Shown here: positions 1 to 9,517 of the stretch, piece by piece
How the letters are laid out: each line of letters starts with the position of its first letter
Numbering within the stretch: the first letter of the stretch is position 1
From: Prosthecodimorpha hirschii
Lineage (GTDB): Bacteria > Pseudomonadota > Alphaproteobacteria > Rhizobiales > Ancalomicrobiaceae
DNA: 64,000 bases
Direction of reading: 5' to 3'
Assembly: GCF_001305515.1 (NCBI RefSeq)
Contig: NZ_LJYW01000001.1
Span: 6,096,793 to 6,160,792 of the forward strand
Made by a program: the position numbers and the translations under genes
The notes under the pieces: model-generated
Database searches by the model: none
The model's input: only the letters and a program-made list of their open reading frames with translations
Told to the model about the DNA's origin: nothing

Positions 1-1032
1 AAGCAGTCCGAGGCCGCGGTTCGCGCCCAGCGCGAGCTGACCCGCTCGACCGAGCAGGATGTCCTGTTCGACGCCGCCCAGGTGTTCATGGACGTGATCC
101 GCGACACCGCGATCGTGAGCCTGCGCGAAACCAACGTGAAGTTCCTGACCGAGCAGGTCCGCGCCGCGCGCGATCGCTTCAATGTCGGCGAGGGGACCAA
201 GACCGATGTGGCGCAGGCCGATGCCCGCCTGCAGCTGGCCATCTCGCAGTTGAACGCGGCCCGCGCGACCGTCAATGCCAGCCGTGCGACCTTCCGCCAG
301 GTGGTCGGCATCGAGCCGAAGCGGCTGACCGGCTCGATCCCGATTGAGAAGCTGCTGCCGAAATCCGTCCAGGCCGGACTTGAATTCGCCCAGGGCGGCC
401 ATCCGGGCATCCTGGCCGGCGTGTCGAACATCGATGTCGCGGCCTTCAACGTGAAGGTGCTCGAAGCCGAACTGATGCCGTCGGTCAATCTGCAGGCCTC
501 GGCCTCGCGCAGCGTCGATCCGTCGCCGGGCACCAACTGGCAGAATTCGACGCAGATCGGCGTCAACGTGACCGTCCCGCTCTATCAGGGCGGCGCCGAG
601 TATGCGCGCATCCGCCAGGCCAAGGAGAATCTGGGCACGGCCCGCATCCAGCTCGACGTGACCCGCGATCAGGTCCGTCAGGCGGTCATCGCGACCTGGG
701 GCCAGCTCGAAGCCGCCTCGGCCTCGGTGATCGCCGCCAAGGCGCAGGTCGATGCGGCCCAGCTCGCCCTCGATGGCGTCATCCAGGAGCAGCGCGTCGG
801 TCAGCGCACGACGCTCGATGTGCTGAACGCCCAGAACGAGTTGATCGACGCGCAGGTCAACCAGGTCACGGCCGACCGGAACCGGGTCGTGGCGGCCTTC
901 TCGCTCGCCTCTGCGGTCGGCAAGCTCAGTGCCGAGAATCTTCGACTGAAGGTCGTCCGCGTCAATCCGGAAGAACATTTCGAGCAGGTCCGCGACAAGT
1001 GGTTCGGCCTGCGCACCCCGGATGGTCGCTGA
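1..1032 (+). CDS. tolC: TolC-family outer-membrane efflux channel, 3' part only
   Basis: This is the C-terminal part of a TolC-type outer membrane factor, the trimeric channel that joins an inner-membrane pump and a periplasmic adaptor to export proteins or drugs. The frame is open to the left window edge, so the signal peptide and first repeat are missing; about 343 codons remain. Visible hallmarks are long amphipathic helices rich in A, Q and R, the strand segment ending VPLYQGGAEYARIRQAKENL typical of the second half of TolC, and the GQRTTLDVLNAQNEL helix that follows. Its pump and adaptor are not in view. Family is secure; the exact partner system cannot be told from this fragment. Confidence 0.9.
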   Translation, partial: KQSEAAVRAQRELTRSTEQDVLFDAAQVFMDVIRDTAIVSLRETNVKFLTEQVRAARDRFNVGEGTKTDVAQADARLQLAISQLNAARATVNASRATFRQVVGIEPKRLTGSIPIEKLLPKSVQAGLEFAQGGHPGILAGVSNIDVAAFNVKVLEAELMPSVNLQASASRSVDPSPGTNWQNSTQIGVNVTVPLYQGGAEYARIRQAKENLGTARIQLDVTRDQVRQAVIATWGQLEAASASVIAAKAQVDAAQLALDGVIQEQRVGQRTTLDVLNAQNELIDAQVNQVTADRNRVVAAFSLASAVGKLSAENLRLKVVRVNPEEHFEQVRDKWFGLRTPDGR

Positions 1033-1286
1033 CCACCGCACGGCAAGAACGACCGGGCCGTTGCGATCGGCCCGCGACCGACGATGTCATGGCCGCCGCC
1101 CCCCGCCGGCGGTCCGATCCCGGTGGGCCGGTCGGGGATAAACGCGGTCCCGACGGCAGGGCTGCGTATCCGGCCGGCATTACTGCCACTATAGTTCCAT
1201 GAATAGGTTCGAATCGGTCGGCCAGGACTGCGGCCGACACGGCGTGCGGTCGCCGATTCGACAGCGTGGGAATGCCAGGGGGGCTC

Positions 1287-1943
1287 ATGGCCAAGGCTCA
1301 AGCGCAGGAACCCTCCATGGAGGAGATCCTGGCGTCGATTCGCCGGATCATCGCCGACGAGGAGAAGCCGGCCGGGAAGCTGATCGTCTCGCCGCCGGCC
1401 GCTCCGGCGCCCGCGCCCGTCGCGGTCGAGCCGGAGGCCGAGGAGCGGATCTCCGAGGACGAGCTCGACAAGCTGTTTGCGTCCGCCGCGCCGGACCCCG
1501 AGCCGGAACCGGACTTCGCGCCGGAACCGGATATGCTGGACGAGCCGGACGACGTGCTCGATCTGACCGACGAGGTGCTGGACCTGGCGCCCGAGGACGA
1601 CGACCTGCAATTCAGCGATCCGGAGCCCGAGCCGGTCCGGATGCCGCCGCCCCCGCCACCGCCGCCGCCACGGATGCGTGCGCAGCCGGCGCCGCCGCGC
1701 CCGGCCGCGCGCCCGATGCCGCTCGACGAGGAGCGGTTGCTGTCGGATGCGACGGATCAGGTGGTCTCGTCGGCCTTCGACAATCTGGCCCTGACCGTCT
1801 TGAACAAGAACGCGCGCACGCTCGAAGACCTCGTCCAGGACATGCTGCGGCCGATGTTGAAGTCCTGGCTCGACCAGAATCTCCCGACCATGGTCGAGCG
1901 CCTGGTCCGCGCCGAGATCGAGCGCGTCACCCGCGGGCGCTGA
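1287..1943 (+). CDS. popZ: PopZ-type cell-pole organizing protein (DUF2497)
   Basis: A 218-residue acidic protein with the three-part PopZ layout: an N-terminal helix (MEEILASIRRIIADEE, about residues 10-25), a long Pro/Glu/Asp-rich disordered middle with a run of prolines near residue 125, and a C-terminal helical DUF2497 region (LLSDATDQVV to the end). In Caulobacter PopZ forms a polar matrix that anchors the chromosome origin through ParB and recruits cell-cycle regulators. An in-frame ATG lies 7 codons upstream, but the ATG at 1287 has a G-rich ribosome-binding site (AGGGGGG, 1277-1283) and gives the MAK start. It lies between tolC and valS on the same strand; a popZ-valS neighbourhood is known in alphaproteobacteria. 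Confidence 0.85.
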   Translation: MAKAQAQEPSMEEILASIRRIIADEEKPAGKLIVSPPAAPAPAPVAVEPEAEERISEDELDKLFASAAPDPEPEPDFAPEPDMLDEPDDVLDLTDEVLDLAPEDDDLQFSDPEPEPVRMPPPPPPPPPRMRAQPAPPRPAARPMPLDEERLLSDATDQVVSSAFDNLALTVLNKNARTLEDLVQDMLRPMLKSWLDQNLPTMVERLVRAEIERVTRGR

Positions 1944-2056
1944 TCGACCGAGCGGGGCCGGGCAGGGCGCTGAAGCCGGTTCAAGGGCTGCTTGCGCCTA
2001 CCCGGAAGCCCTCACGATCCGCCCTGCCGCTGCAAGCTTCGACTTTGTTGCGGGCG

Positions 2057-2400
2057 CACCCCTCATCCGCCCTTCGGGCACCTTCTCCCGCGAGGGGAGA
2101 AGGGAGTAACCCGTTGGCACTTAAGGGTAATGTGGCTGTCCGCTGAAGTCAGTTCGCCGCACCTCCACCGCCATCTCGGCTCCTTCCCCTTCTCCCCAAA
2201 CTTGGGGCGAGAAGGTGGCCGAAGGCCGGTTGAGGGGGTGGATCGTGCGGACCGGGAAGACCTCGCGGTTCGGCGCGGAATGAAACCGAATCTATGAAGC
2301 CTGTTGCGGGCTCGCCCCCTCATCCGCCCTTCGGGCACCTTCTCCCCCGAGCGGGGGAGAAGGGGATACTGCTTTGAAACCTTGGGGTTATGTGGCCGTC
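2057..2400. repeat. Palindromic intergenic mosaic repeats between popZ and valS
   Basis: The 737 bases between popZ and valS hold no convincing gene but at least three copies of a palindromic element. Copies near 2059 and 2315 read CCCTCATCCGCCCTTCGGG followed by CACCTTCTCCC and a GGGAGAAGGG arm; a copy in the opposite orientation lies near 2184-2240 (GAGAAGGTGGCCGAAGGCC). A degenerate copy may sit at 2450-2500. The first and third copies are each followed by a similar tail (TTAAGGGTAATGTGGC... or TTGGGGTTATGTGGC..., then GTCCGCT). The same family recurs near 38.2-38.8 kb and 41.0-41.7 kb. It resembles the intergenic mosaic elements (RIME-like) of rhizobial genomes. From 2500 to 2680 I see nothing recognisable. 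Confidence 0.75.
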
Positions 2401-2680
2401 CGCTCACACCCCTCCAGCAGTCGTCTCCGCCCCGCGGCCGCCTTGGTTCCTTCCCGTGCTCCCCACTCGTGAGGGCGACGGGAAAGAGCCGATTGAGGGT
2501 GGTCGCCTTGCCATCCCGGTCGGGATCGCGACAGCGCGGAGCGGGCCGCCCCGCGAGCTCGGATATTGCCCGCGGGTTGACACCCGACGCCTGCTCGGGC
2601 TTATCGGTCGCCTGCCGATCCTGCCCCGATTGCGCGCGGCGTCTTCCGCTGGCCGCGCCGAGCCTTACGAGACCGAGCCT

Positions 2681-5410
2681 ATGCTTGAGAAGACTTTCGA
2701 CGCCGCCTCTGTCGAGCCGCGGATCTCCGAGGCCTGGGACGAGGCCGGGGCCTTCCGCGCCGGGGCCGGCGCCGAACCGGGCGCGGCGCCCTATACGATC
2801 GTCATTCCGCCGCCCAACGTCACCGGCTCGCTGCATATGGGCCACGCGCTCAACAACACGCTGCAGGACATCCTGGTGCGGTTCGAGCGCATGCGCGGCC
2901 GCGACGTGCTCTGGCAGCCGGGCACCGACCATGCCGGCATCGCCACCCAGATGGTGGTCGAGCGGCAGATGGCCGAGCGCCAGGAGCCGAACCGTCGGGC
3001 GATCGGGCGCGAGGCCTTCGTCGAGAAAGTCTGGGCTTGGAAGGCCGAGTCGGGCGGCACGATCACCAACCAGCTGAAGCGCCTCGGCGCCTCCTGCGAC
3101 TGGTCGCGCGAGCGCTTCACCATGGACGAGGGCCTGTCGCGCGCGGTCCTCAAGGTCTTCGTCGACCTGCACAAGAAGGGCCTGATCTACCGCGACAAGC
3201 GGCTGGTCAACTGGGACCCGAAGCTCCTGACCGCCATCTCGGATCTCGAGGTGCAGCAGGTCGAGATCAAGGGCAACCTCTGGCACCTGCGCTACCCGAT
3301 CGAGGGCAAGCGCTTCGACGCCGAGGATCCGTCGACCTTCATCGTCGTCGCCACGACCCGGCCGGAGACGATGCTCGGCGATACCGGCGTCGCGGTGCAT
3401 CCCGAGGACGAGCGCTACACGCATCTCATCGGCAAGAACGTGGTCCTGCCGCTGGTCGGCCGGCGCATCCCGATCGTCGCGGACGAGTATTCCGATCCGG
3501 AGAAGGGCTCGGGCGCGGTCAAGATCACGCCGGCGCACGACTTCAACGACTTCGAGGTCGGCCGCCGCAACAACCTGCGCGTCATCAACGTGATGACCGT
3601 GGAAGGCGCGATCGACATCGCCAACAATGCCGAGTTCCTGAAGGGCCTGGTGGTCGACACCGAGCTGCAGGAGACCCTGGTCTCGATCGAGGCGCGCGAC
3701 CGCTTCGAGGCGCGCAAGCGCATCCTCGCCATGCTGGAAGCGCGCAATCTGATCGAGAAGATCGAGCCGCACACCCATATGGTGCCGCATGGCGACCGCG
3801 GCGGCGTGCCGATCGAGCCCTTCCTGACCGACCAGTGGTATGTCGACGCCGCCACGCTGGCGAAGCCCGCCATCGCCAGCGTGCGCGAGGGCCGCACCAC
3901 TTTCGTGCCGAAGGCCTGGGAGAAGACCTATTTCCAGTGGATGGAGAACATCCAGCCCTGGTGCATCTCGCGCCAGCTGTGGTGGGGCCACCAGATCCCG
4001 GCCTGGTACGGGCCGGACGGCCATGTCTTCGTGGAACTGAGCGAGGCTGAGGCGCTGGCCGCCGCGGCCGCCCATTATGGCGCGCCGACCGCGCTGACCC
4101 GCGACGAGGACGTGCTCGATACCTGGTTCTCCTCCGCGCTGTGGCCCTTCTCCACGCTCGGCTGGCCGGACGACACCGCCGAGGTCAAGCGCTACTATCC
4201 GACCTCGGTGCTGGTCACCGGCTTCGACATCATCTTCTTCTGGGTCGCCCGGATGATGATGATGGGCCTGGAATTCATGGGCACCGAGCCCTTCAAGGAC
4301 GTCTACATCCACGCCCTCGTCCGCGACGAGAAGGGCGCCAAGATGTCGAAGTCCAAGGGCAACGTCATCGACCCGCTCGACCTCGTCGACGAGTATGGCG
4401 CCGACGCGCTGCGCTTCACGCTCGCCGCGATGGCCGCGCAGGGCCGCGACATCAAGCTCTCGACCCAGCGCATCGCCGGCTACCGGAACTTCGCCACCAA
4501 GCTCTGGAACGCCGCCCGCTTCGCCGAGATGAACGGCTGCGTCTACGTCTCGGACTTCGAGCCGGCGGCGGCCGTGGATACGGTCAACCGCTGGATCGCG
4601 GTCGAATGCGCGCGCACGGTCAAAACCGTCGCCGAGGCGATCGAGGCCTACCGGTTCAACGATGCCGCCGGGGCGGCCTATCGCTTCGTCTGGAACACCT
4701 TCTGCGACTGGTATCTGGAATTCGCCAAGCCGGTCCTGCAGCAGGATGGCGATTCGAAGTCGAAGGCCGAGACCCGCGCCACCACCGCCTGGGTGCTCGA
4801 CGAGGTCCTGAAGCTGCTGCACCCCTTCATGCCCTTCATCACCGAAGAGCTGTGGGCGGCGACGGCGCGCGAGGCTGGGCTGAAGCGGCCGGCCATGCTG
4901 GTCACCACCCGCTGGTCCACGCCGGGCACCACCGACGATGCCGCCGCCGACGAGATCAACTGGCTGGTCGACCTGATCACCGAGGTCCGCTCCGTGCGCG
5001 TCGAGATGAACGTGCCGCCGGCGAGCCAGATCCCGCTGGTCTTCGTGGCGCCGGACGCCGTCATCCGCGCCCGCATCGCCACCCACGAGGCGGTCATCGC
5101 CCGGCTCGCGCGCATCTCGTCGATCGCCGTGGTCGAGGCGGCGCCGAAGGCCTCCGCCCAGATCGTGATCGGCGAGACCGTCGCCTGCCTGCCGCTCGAA
5201 GGCGTCATCGATGTCGATGCCGAGCGCGGGCGCCTCGCCAAGGAGCTGAAGAAGCTCGCCGACGAGATCGGCCGCATCGACGCCAAGCTCGGCAATCCCG
5301 CCTTCGTCGCCAAGGCGCCGGAGGAGGTCGTGGAAGAGAATCGCGAGAAGCGCGAGGAATATGTCCAGCGCCGCGCCAAGGTCGACGAGGCGCTGAAGCG
5401 GCTCGGCTGA
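2681..5410 (+). CDS. valS: Valine--tRNA ligase (ValRS)
   Basis: A 909-residue class I aminoacyl-tRNA synthetase that charges tRNA-Val. The HIGH signature appears as HMGH at residues 52-55 within [15 protein letters not shown], and the KMSKS loop is at 554-558 ([10 protein letters not shown]). Between them lies the editing (CP1) domain with the [17 protein letters not shown] segment. The C-terminus has the anticodon-binding helical domain and ends in the charged coiled-coil arm typical of ValRS ([19 protein letters not shown]). The frame is open upstream to 2390, but homologous sequence begins at the ATG at 2681 ([15 protein letters not shown]), giving the normal family length. Essential housekeeping gene. 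Confidence 0.97.
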   Translation: MLEKTFDAASVEPRISEAWDEAGAFRAGAGAEPGAAPYTIVIPPPNVTGSLHMGHALNNTLQDILVRFERMRGRDVLWQPGTDHAGIATQMVVERQMAERQEPNRRAIGREAFVEKVWAWKAESGGTITNQLKRLGASCDWSRERFTMDEGLSRAVLKVFVDLHKKGLIYRDKRLVNWDPKLLTAISDLEVQQVEIKGNLWHLRYPIEGKRFDAEDPSTFIVVATTRPETMLGDTGVAVHPEDERYTHLIGKNVVLPLVGRRIPIVADEYSDPEKGSGAVKITPAHDFNDFEVGRRNNLRVINVMTVEGAIDIANNAEFLKGLVVDTELQETLVSIEARDRFEARKRILAMLEARNLIEKIEPHTHMVPHGDRGGVPIEPFLTDQWYVDAATLAKPAIASVREGRTTFVPKAWEKTYFQWMENIQPWCISRQLWWGHQIPAWYGPDGHVFVELSEAEALAAAAAHYGAPTALTRDEDVLDTWFSSALWPFSTLGWPDDTAEVKRYYPTSVLVTGFDIIFFWVARMMMMGLEFMGTEPFKDVYIHALVRDEKGAKMSKSKGNVIDPLDLVDEYGADALRFTLAAMAAQGRDIKLSTQRIAGYRNFATKLWNAARFAEMNGCVYVSDFEPAAAVDTVNRWIAVECARTVKTVAEAIEAYRFNDAAGAAYRFVWNTFCDWYLEFAKPVLQQDGDSKSKAETRATTAWVLDEVLKLLHPFMPFITEELWAATAREAGLKRPAMLVTTRWSTPGTTDDAAADEINWLVDLITEVRSVRVEMNVPPASQIPLVFVAPDAVIRARIATHEAVIARLARISSIAVVEAAPKASAQIVIGETVACLPLEGVIDVDAERGRLAKELKKLADEIGRIDAKLGNPAFVAKAPEEVVEENREKREEYVQRRAKVDEALKRLG

Positions 5411-5446
5411 GCCGGGCGCGGCCGAAGGGCCGGGGAGGGCGGCACC

Positions 5447-6166
5447 ATGCGGCGGGTCCGGGTATGTCTCCGATGGAGTGCCTGGGCCGTCGTGCTTCTG
5501 GTCGGGGTGGGCGGCCTCGCCCTGGTCCTGACGGCGCGGCCCGTGCGGTCCGACCTCTACCCGCCGCGCGGCGACGATGCCGCCGTGCCGGTTCTGCTGG
5601 TCGATCACGGCTATCATGTCGGCCTGATCGTGCCGCTCAGCCGGATCGGCGCGGTCGCGGCGGCGACGGGATCGCCCGCGCTCGGCGATCTGGCCGCCCG
5701 CTTCGCCGGCGCCGACTGGCTGGAGATCGGCTGGGGCGACGAGGCCTTCTATCGGCTCGCCCCGACGCTCGGCGATGTCCGGATCGGCATGGCGCTGAGC
5801 GCGCTGGCCGGGCTCGACGACGGCAGCGTGCTGCATGTCTTCGCCTTCTCGGGCGATCCGCGCCGGGTCTTCGCCGCCGGCGACGTGGTCGGGCTGACGC
5901 TCGGCGAGCGCGGTTTCGAGCGGCTGGCGCGCGGCATGGCGTCGGCCTTTGCCTTGTCTCCCGGCGGACGTCCGGAGACACTCGGACCGGGCCTCTACGG
6001 CGCGAGCCTGTTCTATCGGGCGACCGGCCGCTACAGTCTCCTCAATGTCTGCAATCACTGGGTCGCGGAGCGCCTCGCCGAGGCGGGCGTGCCGGCCTCT
6101 CCGCTGCCGGCGACGCTGTCCAGGACCCTGATGATGGAACTGCGCTGGCGCGCCGGCGCCCAATGA
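5447..6166 (+). CDS. DUF2459 (TIGR02117) family protein
   Basis: A 239-residue protein with an N-terminal hydrophobic segment (about residues 11-30) that should act as a signal peptide or membrane anchor. The rest matches my memory of the DUF2459/TIGR02117 family: a D-H-G-Y-H-[VT]-G-L-[IV]-[VL]-P motif near residue 50, a W-x-E-I-G-W-G-D-E-x-F-Y motif near residue 85, and LYGASLFYRATGRYSLLNVCNHWVA near the C-terminus with conserved Cys, Asn and His. The family has no established biochemical role, so none is assigned. It starts 36 bases after valS and may be co-transcribed with it. The last codons form one arm of a perfect hairpin with the repeat that follows. Confidence 0.7.
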   Translation: MRRVRVCLRWSAWAVVLLVGVGGLALVLTARPVRSDLYPPRGDDAAVPVLLVDHGYHVGLIVPLSRIGAVAAATGSPALGDLAARFAGADWLEIGWGDEAFYRLAPTLGDVRIGMALSALAGLDDGSVLHVFAFSGDPRRVFAAGDVVGLTLGERGFERLARGMASAFALSPGGRPETLGPGLYGASLFYRATGRYSLLNVCNHWVAERLAEAGVPASPLPATLSRTLMMELRWRAGAQ

Positions 6167-6203
6167 GGCGCGCCAGCGCCCTGTGAGGCGCGCCAGCGCC
6201 CTG
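6142..6203 (+). repeat. 20-bp tandem duplication forming a hairpin over a stop codon
   Basis: The 20-base unit beginning TGAGGCGCGCC is present twice in direct tandem (6164-6183 and 6184-6203); the first unit contains the stop codon of the DUF2459 gene. A 13-base sequence just before the stop (6142-6154, GCGCTGGCGCGCC) is a perfect reverse complement of 6167-6179 and also of the second copy (6187-6199), so two alternative hairpins are possible. The second copy ends only 12 bases before the next start codon. Confidence 0.7.
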
Positions 6204-6214
6204 TGAGGCACCCC

Positions 6215-6592
6215 ATGTCCGGTCTGGTCGACTTCCTGAAGGAACTCTGCGAACCGCTCGGCGATGTCCGCTTCCGGCGCATGTTCGGCGGCTGGGGCCT
6301 CTTCACCGGCGAGGCTATGTTCGGGCTGGTCGCCGGCGACACGCTCTATTTCAAGGCCGATGCCGAGACCGCGCCGTTGTTCGATGAAGAGGATCTCGGC
6401 CCCTTCACCTACCAGCGCGCCGACCGCGGCGCCGTGCTGACCTCCTACCGCCGGGCGCCCGAACGCGTCTTCGACGATCCCGACGAGTTCCGCCTCTGGG
6501 CCCGCCGCGCCATGGAGGCGGCGGCGCGCCGCGCGACCGACAAGCCGGCCAGGCCGAAGCGCGGCAAGAAGCGCTCGCCGGCCGCCGACTGA
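6215..6592 (+). CDS. TfoX N-terminal domain protein
   Basis: A 125-residue protein containing the TfoX/Sxy N-terminal domain: the M-F-G-G-W-G-[LI]-[FY] motif near residue 24, then FGLVAGDTLYFKAD and the Y-R-x-A-P-E-R-[VL]-[FL]-D-D-P-x-[ED] segment. The C-terminal 20 residues are Lys/Arg-rich (RPKRGKKR). In Haemophilus and E. coli the full-length family regulates competence, but the single-domain alphaproteobacterial members have no proven role. A GTG at 6203 is in frame, but the ATG at 6215 follows a GAGG and begins the domain. It follows the DUF2459 gene closely and probably shares its transcript. Confidence 0.8.
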   Translation: MSGLVDFLKELCEPLGDVRFRRMFGGWGLFTGEAMFGLVAGDTLYFKADAETAPLFDEEDLGPFTYQRADRGAVLTSYRRAPERVFDDPDEFRLWARRAMEAAARRATDKPARPKRGKKRSPAAD

Positions 6593-6686
6593 GCGGCTTG
6601 GCGTCAAGCGGATTGCCGGGGCGGGGAATTGGCAGGCGGGCACAGTCTGCTACCTTACGGGACGATAGCTTTGCAGGATCGTGCCG

Positions 6687-8243
6687 ATGCCGCTTCCTCG
6701 CCTCCTCGCCGCATGCGCCCTTGCCGCTGCCGTCCTGCTCTTTCCCGACGGGGCGGCAGCCGCCGGCCGGATCGCCCTGGTCATCGGCAACGGCGCCTAT
6801 GCGGACGGCCGCGACCTGCGCAATCCGCCGAACGACGCCGCCGATCTCGGAGCCACGCTCGGGGCGGCCGGCTTTCAGGTCGATATCCGGCAGGATCTGA
6901 CCCGGCAGCAGATGCTGACGGCGCTGCAGGATTTCGAGGACAAGGCGGCCGGCGCGGAGGCGGCGATCGTGTTCTTCGCCGGCCACGGCTTCGAATATGG
7001 CGGCACCAACTGGCTGGTGCCGGTCGACGCCAAGGTGAAGCGCGAATCGCGCATCGCCGACGAGACCATCCCGCTCGACCGCGTGCGCCAGGCGCTGGAG
7101 CCGGCGCGCGGTCTGAAACTCGTCATCCTCGATGCCTGCCGGGACAATCCGTTCCGTGCCGGGCTCGGCACGCTGACGCGCGCCACCACCGCCCGCGGTC
7201 TGGCCCGGGTCGAGACCAGCGGCCGCGAGGCGATCGCCTATGCGGCGCGGGACAAGACGACGGCGGAAGACGGCACGGGTCGCAACAGCCCGTTCACGAC
7301 GGCCTTGATCCGCCACATCGCAACGCCCGGGCTCGACGTGCGCTTCCTGTTCGGGGCGGTCGGCGACGAGGTCCGCGTCGCCACCGCGGGCCGGCAGGAA
7401 CCGTTCCTCTACCAGAGCTTCGGCCGGGATCCGGTCCATATCGTGCCGCCGGCCCCCGTCGCGCCGCCGCCGGTCGTGGCCGCGCCCGCCCCGGTGGCGG
7501 CGCCCGTGCCCGCCATGTCGACGGAGCGGAGCGACTTCGAGTTTGCCGAGCGGGTCGGAACCATCGGCGCCTGGCAGGCTTTCGTCGACCTCTACAAGGA
7601 GGGCTATCTGGTCCGGCTCGCCCAGGAGCGGATCGAGACGCTCAAGGCGAAGCAGACCGTGGCCGCGCTCCCGGGCGGCGGCGCCGAGGCGAAGCCGCCG
7701 GCAGCACCCGCCGCCACCCCGGCGCCGGCGGCCGGCGGGGCGTCACCCGAACTGACAGAGATCAAACGCGAGGTGCGGCGCGAATTGCAGCGGCTTGCCT
7801 GTGCGCCGGGGCCGGTCGAGGGGGAATGGACATCGGCGGCGACCGAGGCGCTGGCTCGCTTCGGGCGCGCGGCCAAGATGCGGGTTGCCGTCGCCGACAT
7901 CGATGCCGGCCTCCTGGAACAGATGCGCCGCTACGATGACAATCTCTGCAAGCCGAAACCCGTCTGCGGCCCCGGCGAGAAGCTCAAGGGCGAAACCTGC
8001 GTGGCGCTGGAAACCGTATGTCCGAAGGGCACACGCCGGACGGCATCGGGCCGTTGCGAGGCCACGAAGACGGCCGTCGTTCCCGGGACTTCGAAGACCA
8101 AGCCCGACGCGGCCTTGCCGTCGACCGCAACCTCTGCCGCGAAGCCGAAGCGCGATCGCACCGCCGAGTACTACAAATGCGTGGAATGGGCCACACGCGA
8201 GGGCGTCACCGGGAATTGCCGCAATATCCTCATCGAGCCCTGA
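6687..8243 (+). CDS. Secreted caspase-like (C14) protease
   Basis: A 518-residue protein with an N-terminal signal peptide (PRLLAACALAAAVLLF, cleavage expected near residues 22-26) and a peptidase C14 p20 domain at about residues 26-240. The catalytic dyad is visible: His100 in FFAGHGFEYGG and Cys151 in VILDACRDNPF. After a Pro/Ala-rich linker (residues 250-275) comes a short helical region, another Ala/Pro linker and a Cys-rich tail with eight or so cysteines that could form disulfides in the periplasm. The ATG at 6687 is preferred over an in-frame GTG at 6681 because AGGA at 6675-6678 is correctly spaced for it. Substrate and role are unknown. A second secreted caspase is encoded at about 19.6 kb. 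Confidence 0.88.
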   Translation: MPLPRLLAACALAAAVLLFPDGAAAAGRIALVIGNGAYADGRDLRNPPNDAADLGATLGAAGFQVDIRQDLTRQQMLTALQDFEDKAAGAEAAIVFFAGHGFEYGGTNWLVPVDAKVKRESRIADETIPLDRVRQALEPARGLKLVILDACRDNPFRAGLGTLTRATTARGLARVETSGREAIAYAARDKTTAEDGTGRNSPFTTALIRHIATPGLDVRFLFGAVGDEVRVATAGRQEPFLYQSFGRDPVHIVPPAPVAPPPVVAAPAPVAAPVPAMSTERSDFEFAERVGTIGAWQAFVDLYKEGYLVRLAQERIETLKAKQTVAALPGGGAEAKPPAAPAATPAPAAGGASPELTEIKREVRRELQRLACAPGPVEGEWTSAATEALARFGRAAKMRVAVADIDAGLLEQMRRYDDNLCKPKPVCGPGEKLKGETCVALETVCPKGTRRTASGRCEATKTAVVPGTSKTKPDAALPSTATSAAKPKRDRTAEYYKCVEWATREGVTGNCRNILIEP

Positions 8244-8261
8244 CGCCCGCCCCGCCGCCCC

Positions 8262-9320
8262 TCACGCCACTTCGGAATTGCCGGTCACGTCCTGGTCGGT
8301 TTCGCAGCGGACCAGGTTGCGGCCGCCGCGCTTGGCGGCATAGAGCGAGGTGTCGGCCCGCTCGATCATCGATTGGGCGGTGTCGCCGCGCCGCCAGGAG
8401 GAAACGCCGATCGAGATGGTGATCCGGCCGAGATTCTCGCCGGTCGAGCGCTTGATCAGTTCCTTGGACATCACCGCCTGGCGGATATGTTCCGCCACGA
8501 CCACCGCCTGGCGCAGATTGGTGCGCGGCAGGATCACGGCGAATTCCTCGCCGCCGTACCGGCAGGCGACGTCCTGGCCCTTGACGTTCTGCTTGACCGC
8601 GAGCGCGACGAGGCGAAGCACCTGGTCGCCGGTCTGATGGCCGTAGGTGTCGTTGAACTTCTTGAAATGATCGATGTCGGTCATCAGCAACGTGAACGGG
8701 TCGTTGCTCTGGTTCGCATCGTTGAGCGCCCGTTCCATCGAATGCTCGAAATGCTTCCGATTGGCGAGGGTGGTCAGATCGTCGGTCAGGCTCTCGTAGC
8801 GGATCGCCTCCAGGCTCTCCTGCAGTTCGGCGATCTGGCGCCGGCTGTCCTCGAGCTTCGATTCCAGGATCTTGTTGGCCTGCTCGGTCTTGCGCGTCAC
8901 GGCGATCAGGCCGTCGATCACCACCTTGACGGCCGCGCCATCCTCCGCGCCGTTCAGGAGCTGCGTCGCGTTGTCGAGCGAGTTGCGGTAGCCGGATGTC
9001 GTCGCGATCGAACTGTCCAACGCCCCCATCACCTGGCCGATCTCGGTCGAGAGACGGCCGCCGACCTCCTCGATGCGTTCACCGAGACGACTGGGCGAAA
9101 CAAACTGATCGTAGACCTGGGCCACCTCGGCAGTCGAGATGCGACCGCGGAGCCGAATGATCTCGTTGATGGCCTTGTTCAGGGAATGATTGAAGCCGGC
9201 CGCATAAGTATACCAAAGCTCATAATGGCGCGGATAGGCCGGTATGGCGTTCTTCTTCAGATGTCCAAGCGCTGACTCGCCGTAGCCGATCGTTCTACGA
9301 AAATCATCACTCTCGCCCAT
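8262..9320 (-). CDS. GGDEF-domain diguanylate cyclase
   Basis: A 352-residue cytoplasmic protein predicted to make the second messenger cyclic di-GMP. The C-terminal GGDEF domain (about residues 190-345) has an intact active-site motif RYGGEEFAV, the metal-binding TDIDHFKKFND segment, and DDLTTLANRKHFE at its start. The N-terminal 130 residues (YPRHYELWYTYAAGFNHSLN...) form a helical region of a type often found with alphaproteobacterial GGDEF domains, followed by a coiled coil (about 135-185). No transmembrane segment is seen. The start chosen (MGESDD) is preceded by GGGGAC; an in-frame extension upstream looks non-coding. A CtrA-type box lies 83 bases upstream of the start. Confidence 0.92.
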   Translation of the reverse strand: MGESDDFRRTIGYGESALGHLKKNAIPAYPRHYELWYTYAAGFNHSLNKAINEIIRLRGRISTAEVAQVYDQFVSPSRLGERIEEVGGRLSTEIGQVMGALDSSIATTSGYRNSLDNATQLLNGAEDGAAVKVVIDGLIAVTRKTEQANKILESKLEDSRRQIAELQESLEAIRYESLTDDLTTLANRKHFEHSMERALNDANQSNDPFTLLMTDIDHFKKFNDTYGHQTGDQVLRLVALAVKQNVKGQDVACRYGGEEFAVILPRTNLRQAVVVAEHIRQAVMSKELIKRSTGENLGRITISIGVSSWRRGDTAQSMIERADTSLYAAKRGGRNLVRCETDQDVTGNSEVA

Positions 9321-9387
9321 AGCCCGTCCCCAAACCGGACAATGGGATGCGGCCCGAAAGCAGCACCCCATGCCTATTGCAAACGAA

Positions 9388-9417
9388 GTTATATGCAAGG
9401 ACTTAAGCGTGGGTTAA
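9388..9417 (-). promoter_or_regulatory. CtrA-type box and -10 element upstream of the GGDEF gene
   Basis: Positions 9403-9417 read TTAA-N7-TTAA, a perfect match to the core binding site of the alphaproteobacterial cell-cycle regulator CtrA. On the minus strand a TATAAC hexamer lies at 9393-9388, so the box overlaps the place of the -35 element, the arrangement of CtrA-activated promoters. The sequence around it is locally AT-rich. The site is seen directly; binding by CtrA is an inference. Confidence 0.5.
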
Positions 9418-9517
9418 GCAAAAAACCGCGTTTCGCTTCCCGAACAATCCTCACACTCTGGGCAAATAGTCATCCGACAGCATGCAACCCTGGGGGAGCA
9501 CTTGGCGCGGGCAAGAA

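Noticed and set aside
1195-1230. tRNA-like GGTTCGAATC sequence
   Set aside because: No acceptor stem, anticodon arm or D arm can be built around it.
2063-6643. A 4.5-kb open frame on the minus strand opposite valS and its neighbours
   Set aside because: It is the mirror of well-supported plus-strand genes in a GC-rich genome; its protein is Arg/Asp/Gly-rich low complexity with no family, and it runs through intergenic repeats.
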